Of a DNA stretch of 10,422 nucleotides, positions 7,625-10,422 are shown piece after piece (position 1 is the stretch's first letter; the number at the start of each line of letters is the position of its first letter). Both the position numbers and the translations under genes were made by a program. Where the stretch lies: positions 1 to 10,422 of the forward strand of contig JAOUDF010000076.1 in the NCBI GenBank assembly GCA_029859385.1, given 5' to 3'. This DNA is from Nitrospirota bacterium (GTDB lineage Bacteria > Nitrospirota > JAOUDF01). A model generated the notes under the pieces. It had not been told where the DNA came from. It searched no databases and worked only from the letters and a program-made list of their open reading frames with translations.

Positions 7625-8778
7625 TGGGATACCGTTACCTTTGCACCGTCAACAAGTCCGGCAACGCCGGAAACAACCACCTTCTCTCCGGCATTGAGGC
7701 CCGAGAGTATCTCGGCCTTTCCGTCATGGGTACGACCGACTTTAACTGCCCGGAAAAGGGCCTCGGACTTTTCATTGACCAGATAGAGGCCGCGGATTCC
7801 TCCCATGTCGGCAAGGGCGCTGGCGGGGACAGTAATTACGGCGCGGGAGCCTTTATCAAAGACGGCCCGACCGTAGAGGCCGGAATGGAGCCGAGCACCG
7901 GATACCGAAACCTTTACCGTAAAAGTATGGCTGCCCGGATCGGCGGCGGGAACGATCTCTACTACCTTGCCGCTGAACTGCTGACCAGCCAGGGCATCAA
8001 AGAGGACGCGCGCCGTGCTTCCTGCCCTTATGGCCGCTATCTCAGTCTCCGCGACCTGAAGCTCCAGCCGGTAGCTTCCCTCGTTGTCAACCACCAGCAG
8101 CGGGGTTCCCGGCATGGCCATGTCTCCTGCTTCAACCTTTTTCTCTACCACTATGCCGGCGGCAGGGGCCTTCACTATGCGATACCCCTTGCGCACGCCC
8201 TCGGCCGTTGCCTCGGCCCGCGCCTGCTCCAGGGCGGCTTCAGCCCGCAACCGGCTGTTTTCAAGACGACTGACCTCGGCGGATGCCACCTTCCGCTGCG
8301 TTTCCACTGCCTCATATTCCTGGGCACTCACCACCTTTTCATCAAACAGCTTCCGGTAGCGGCCTGCGGTGGCGGCGGCATGATCCTCCCTCGCCCTGGC
8401 GGCGACAACAGCGGCAGCGGCCTCCTGCGTTGCCCGCTCCGCCTCCTTCAATCCGGCCTCGGCCCCGGCCAGTCTCGAACCGGCCTCGGTGGCGTCGATC
8501 TCAAGCAATGTCTGTCCTGCCGCAACCCGGCTCCCCTCTCTGACCGACACGGAGACAACCCTGCCCATGACCTGCGATGTCACCACAAAACGGTTTTCGC
8601 TTACGACCGAGCCGACAAACTCCATTGTGTCCGGCATCTGGCTCTCAGCTGCCGTCTCAACGGCGACGTTTTGTACGCTGCCCCCTGCCCCGCTCACGGT
8701 CGAGACCGGCTTTTCACCGCCCTTTCCGCAGGAGACAAGAAGACACAGGAATAATGCAAACAGGATATTATTTTTCAT
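7621..8778 (-). CDS. RND efflux periplasmic adaptor (membrane fusion protein), lipoprotein
   Basis: The protein has 385 residues. It bridges the RND permease and the outer-membrane channel. The start is ATG 8778, not the in-frame upstream ATG at 8817. From 8778 the protein begins MKNNILFALFLCLLVSC, a lipoprotein signal with lipobox LVSC (C17), and GAGGGG lies just upstream. The lipid anchor is followed by the first half of a lipoyl/barrel-sandwich domain (about 60-98, GRVVSVSVREGSRVAAGQTL). An alanine- and glutamate-rich coiled-coil hairpin (about 99-196) comes next, then the second lipoyl half (about 200-230, APAAGIVVEKKVEAGDM). The beta-barrel (about 235-310) and membrane-proximal domain (about 312-385, with ITVPASAL and LNAGEKVVVSGVAGLVDGAKV) complete the family layout. 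It overlaps the TolC-like gene by 11 nt at its start and the permease by 4 nt at its end. Confidence 0.92.
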   Translation of the reverse strand: MKNNILFALFLCLLVSCGKGGEKPVSTVSGAGGSVQNVAVETAAESQMPDTMEFVGSVVSENRFVVTSQVMGRVVSVSVREGSRVAAGQTLLEIDATEAGSRLAGAEAGLKEAERATQEAAAAVVAARAREDHAAATAGRYRKLFDEKVVSAQEYEAVETQRKVASAEVSRLENSRLRAEAALEQARAEATAEGVRKGYRIVKAPAAGIVVEKKVEAGDMAMPGTPLLVVDNEGSYRLELQVAETEIAAIRAGSTARVLFDALAGQQFSGKVVEIVPAADPGSHTFTVKVSVSGARLHSGLYGRAVFDKGSRAVITVPASALADMGGIRGLYLVNEKSEALFRAVKVGRTHDGKAEILSGLNAGEKVVVSGVAGLVDGAKVTVSQ

Positions 8779-10168
8779 AGGCCCCTCGTCCAGGAGATGA
8801 TTCAGGAATTGCGACATTCAGTTGCCCCATAAGAAGACCGGCGCTGTACCACACCGTGGCGATGGCCAGTGACCTGTCTTTTTCGGCTTGCACCCGGGTT
8901 GCCCTGGCCTCGTCAAGCGACGCCTGGGCATCGAGAAGATCGGCCATGGTGGTAAGAGAGTTCTCGAACCTCTTTGCCACGAGTCTGTTCCCCTCCTCGG
9001 CCTCCGCCATTGCCTTGTCGGCTATCTCCATACGCTGGTCCGCATCGGTCATCCTCAGCCACGCTTCGTTAACCCTGAAGGCAACCTCCTTGCGGTATGC
9101 CTCCAGATGCTCCCTGAGCATCGTCCGGGCTTCATGGGCCTTCGCCATCTCGGCCCTGCGCCGGAAACCGTCAAAGGCCTCCCACCTGAGCGTTGCGCCA
9201 ACCATCCAGTGCTGGCCGTCGGAACCGAAGGGGATGTCCCGGTCATCCAGCTGATAGCTGCCGGAGAGAGAGAGCGTGGGAAGGTAATCGGCCCGGGCAA
9301 GACGTTCCAGGTTCTTCGTGTTATCAAGCCGCTTCTCGATATCCTTCAGGTCGTTTCGGGCATCCATCGCCTTTCCGACCAGTTCCGCCGCATCCTGCGG
9401 GGCAAGGAGAGCAAGGCCGTCATCCTGTACGCCGACCTCTTCACCGGCCTCACCGCCCATGGCAAGGGCAAGCCGTGCCCTGGCTATCTTCAGGTCGTTC
9501 CCGATCCGCACCTTTTTCGACTGCATACCGGCAAGGGCCACACCGGCCCGCAGTACATCGGCTCGCGCACCAATACCTGCATCTTCTCTGACCTTTGCCA
9601 CCCTCAAATGCTCTTCCGCCTCGCGAAGACCCGCCTCAACGGCCGTCCCGGCCGCCAGTGCCTTCTGTACCTCTATATAGGCAGCAACCACATTAAAGAC
9701 CACATCCTCCCGCGTTCTCCGGAGCCGCAGACGTGAAGCCTCAACCTCGGTCCGGGCCATATCGGTTTTTACGCCCGTACGGGGAGCAAAGAGTTGCTGT
9801 TCGACGGAAAGAGCGGTTCTGAAATTTGTAAGCGGGTTGGGTTCATTGAAGGAGGCCGGGGCCTTGGTCATATCCATCCCCGTCATCCGTTCCTGATTTA
9901 TCTTGCTGGAGAATACATAGGCCGGGATATCGGTGCGCGTCATGCTCTCCTCCAGCATAACGCTGGGAAGACCCTGGCTGCGGGCAATGGAAACATCCTG
10001 CTCCAGTCCGCGCACCTGGCTCTCGGCGGCCCTCAAGTAGTGACTCCTCTCGAGGGCAAGCCGAACCGCGTCGCCAAGGGAGACGGTTTGCTCAGCCGAC
10101 GCCGCCGACATAGTCAGGCTTAACACCGGCAGCATGAGAAACATAGCGATATAAGACAGTTTTTTCAT
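8768..10168 (-). CDS. TolC-family outer-membrane efflux channel
   Basis: The protein has 466 residues. Trimers of this family form the outer-membrane and periplasmic duct of tripartite exporters. A Sec signal peptide (basic MKK start, hydrophobic core about 5-20) ends at ASA before EQ (about residue 25/26). Two outer-membrane efflux repeats follow (about 30-235 and 270-450), each long alpha-helical with a beta-hairpin insertion. Examples are NFRTALSVEQQLF and, in the second repeat, YLPTLSLSGSYQLDD and GATLRWEAFDGF. TTMADLLDAQASLDEARATRVQAEKD near the C-terminus is typical of the second repeat. The ribosome site is weak (only CCGAGCG upstream), and no other in-frame start keeps the signal peptide. 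It begins 40 nt after the arsR stop and overlaps the adaptor by 11 nt. Confidence 0.92.
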   Translation of the reverse strand: MKKLSYIAMFLMLPVLSLTMSAASAEQTVSLGDAVRLALERSHYLRAAESQVRGLEQDVSIARSQGLPSVMLEESMTRTDIPAYVFSSKINQERMTGMDMTKAPASFNEPNPLTNFRTALSVEQQLFAPRTGVKTDMARTEVEASRLRLRRTREDVVFNVVAAYIEVQKALAAGTAVEAGLREAEEHLRVAKVREDAGIGARADVLRAGVALAGMQSKKVRIGNDLKIARARLALAMGGEAGEEVGVQDDGLALLAPQDAAELVGKAMDARNDLKDIEKRLDNTKNLERLARADYLPTLSLSGSYQLDDRDIPFGSDGQHWMVGATLRWEAFDGFRRRAEMAKAHEARTMLREHLEAYRKEVAFRVNEAWLRMTDADQRMEIADKAMAEAEEGNRLVAKRFENSLTTMADLLDAQASLDEARATRVQAEKDRSLAIATVWYSAGLLMGQLNVAIPESSPGRGAYEK

Positions 10169-10208
10169 AACGATCGCTCGGGACTGAATCTCGCCCTCCG
10201 GCCGACGC

Positions 10209-10422
10209 CTACATGCCGGGGCAGAATATTTCCTGCATCAGCTCGAGGAGCTGAATGACCTTCCTGTTGGCAATCATGTAGAAGACCTGGTTCCCTTCCT
10301 TGCGATAAGAAAGGATGTCCTTGTCCCTGAGCACGCTGAGGTGCTGCGAAATATTGGATTGGGTCGTGCCCACTACCCTCTCTATCTCCTGCACGCTCTT
10401 TTCGCCTTCCCGAAGGGTGGCC
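10209..10422 (-). CDS. ArsR-family transcriptional repressor, C-terminal part (start beyond window edge); SqrR/BigR/YgaV-like
   Basis: Seventy codons are visible, ending at TAG 10209-10211; the frame stays open to the right edge, so the N-terminus is missing. It shows an ArsR winged helix-turn-helix: a helix in EKSVQEIERVVG, a recognition helix in TTQSNISQHLSVLRDKDIL and a wing in SYRKEGNQVFYMI. The C-terminal helix ends in EIFCPGM. Against Xylella BigR as I remember it, the visible part aligns without gaps. C67 (visible numbering) falls on the C-terminal sulfur-sensing cysteine of BigR/SqrR, and E. coli YgaV also ends with a cysteine there. The residue aligned with the first sensing cysteine is alanine (codon 10419-10421). 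The protein precedes the tolC-like gene by 40 nt, so it probably autoregulates the operon from a promoter outside the window. The family is certain; sulfur sensing is inferred from context and C67, and metal sensing remains possible. Confidence 0.88.
   Translation of the reverse strand, partial: ATLREGEKSVQEIERVVGTTQSNISQHLSVLRDKDILSYRKEGNQVFYMIANRKVIQLLELMQEIFCPGM

Noticed and set aside
7624..8754. Long plus-strand open frame (376 codons) opposite the adaptor gene
   Set aside because: It exactly mirrors a well-supported adaptor gene in GC-rich DNA, has a composition of arginine/glycine/histidine typical of antisense frames, and shows no recognisable domain.
8779..8817. Thirteen-residue upstream extension of the adaptor from ATG 8817
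   Set aside because: It would bury the lipoprotein signal peptide and overlap the tolC-like gene by 50 nt; ATG 8778 has a ribosome site and gives a proper lipobox.
1..10422. Search for CRISPR arrays, insertion sequences, rRNA or tRNA genes and attachment sites
   Set aside because: No regularly spaced repeats, transposase frames, terminal inverted repeats or structural RNA genes were seen by eye; the window is almost fully coding.

Overview
The window looks like a Gram-negative, probably deltaproteobacterial (Desulfuromonadales/Geobacter-like) chromosome. This rests on a TolC/lipoprotein adaptor/RND export system, a GlnE adenylyltransferase, an HD-GYP response regulator, a respiratory-type sulfide:quinone oxidoreductase and GC-rich coding sequence. 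The taxonomic assignment is inference from gene content, not from a marker gene.

Layout. Bases 1-1341 (+) hold the C-terminal half of glnE, cut by the left edge. Three bases beyond its stop, and convergent with it, ends a receiver/HD-GYP response regulator (1345-2472, -), with a plausible sigma70-type promoter at 2534-2563. Bases 2506-2837 contain no convincing gene; this is the AT-richer 3' region of the next transcription unit and carries several short hairpins. From 2838 to the right edge everything reads leftward as one tight gene string. In transcription order it is an ArsR-family repressor (partial, 10209-10422), a TolC-family outer-membrane channel (8768-10168), a lipoprotein RND adaptor (7621-8778), an RND permease (4412-7624), a small DUF2892 membrane protein (4155-4412) and sulfide:quinone oxidoreductase sqr (2838-4121). 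Gaps are 40 nt and 33 nt, and the other junctions overlap (11 nt, ATGA, TAATG), so this is very likely one operon.

How the genes may work together. The SQR has all three redox cysteines (C128, C160, C354), so it should oxidise sulfide to polysulfide or S0 and reduce quinone. The ArsR protein aligns without gaps, over the visible part, with the reactive-sulfur sensors BigR/SqrR. It keeps their C-terminal cysteine but has alanine where their first cysteine sits. The DUF2892 protein resembles the membrane part of YgaP, whose gene is paired with the ArsR-type regulator YgaV in E. coli. Together these suggest a sulfide/reactive-sulfur-responsive operon that joins an oxidising enzyme to a complete tripartite exporter. 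The exported substrate is unknown. This is the most interesting unit in the window; the glnE and HD-GYP genes appear ordinary and unrelated to it.
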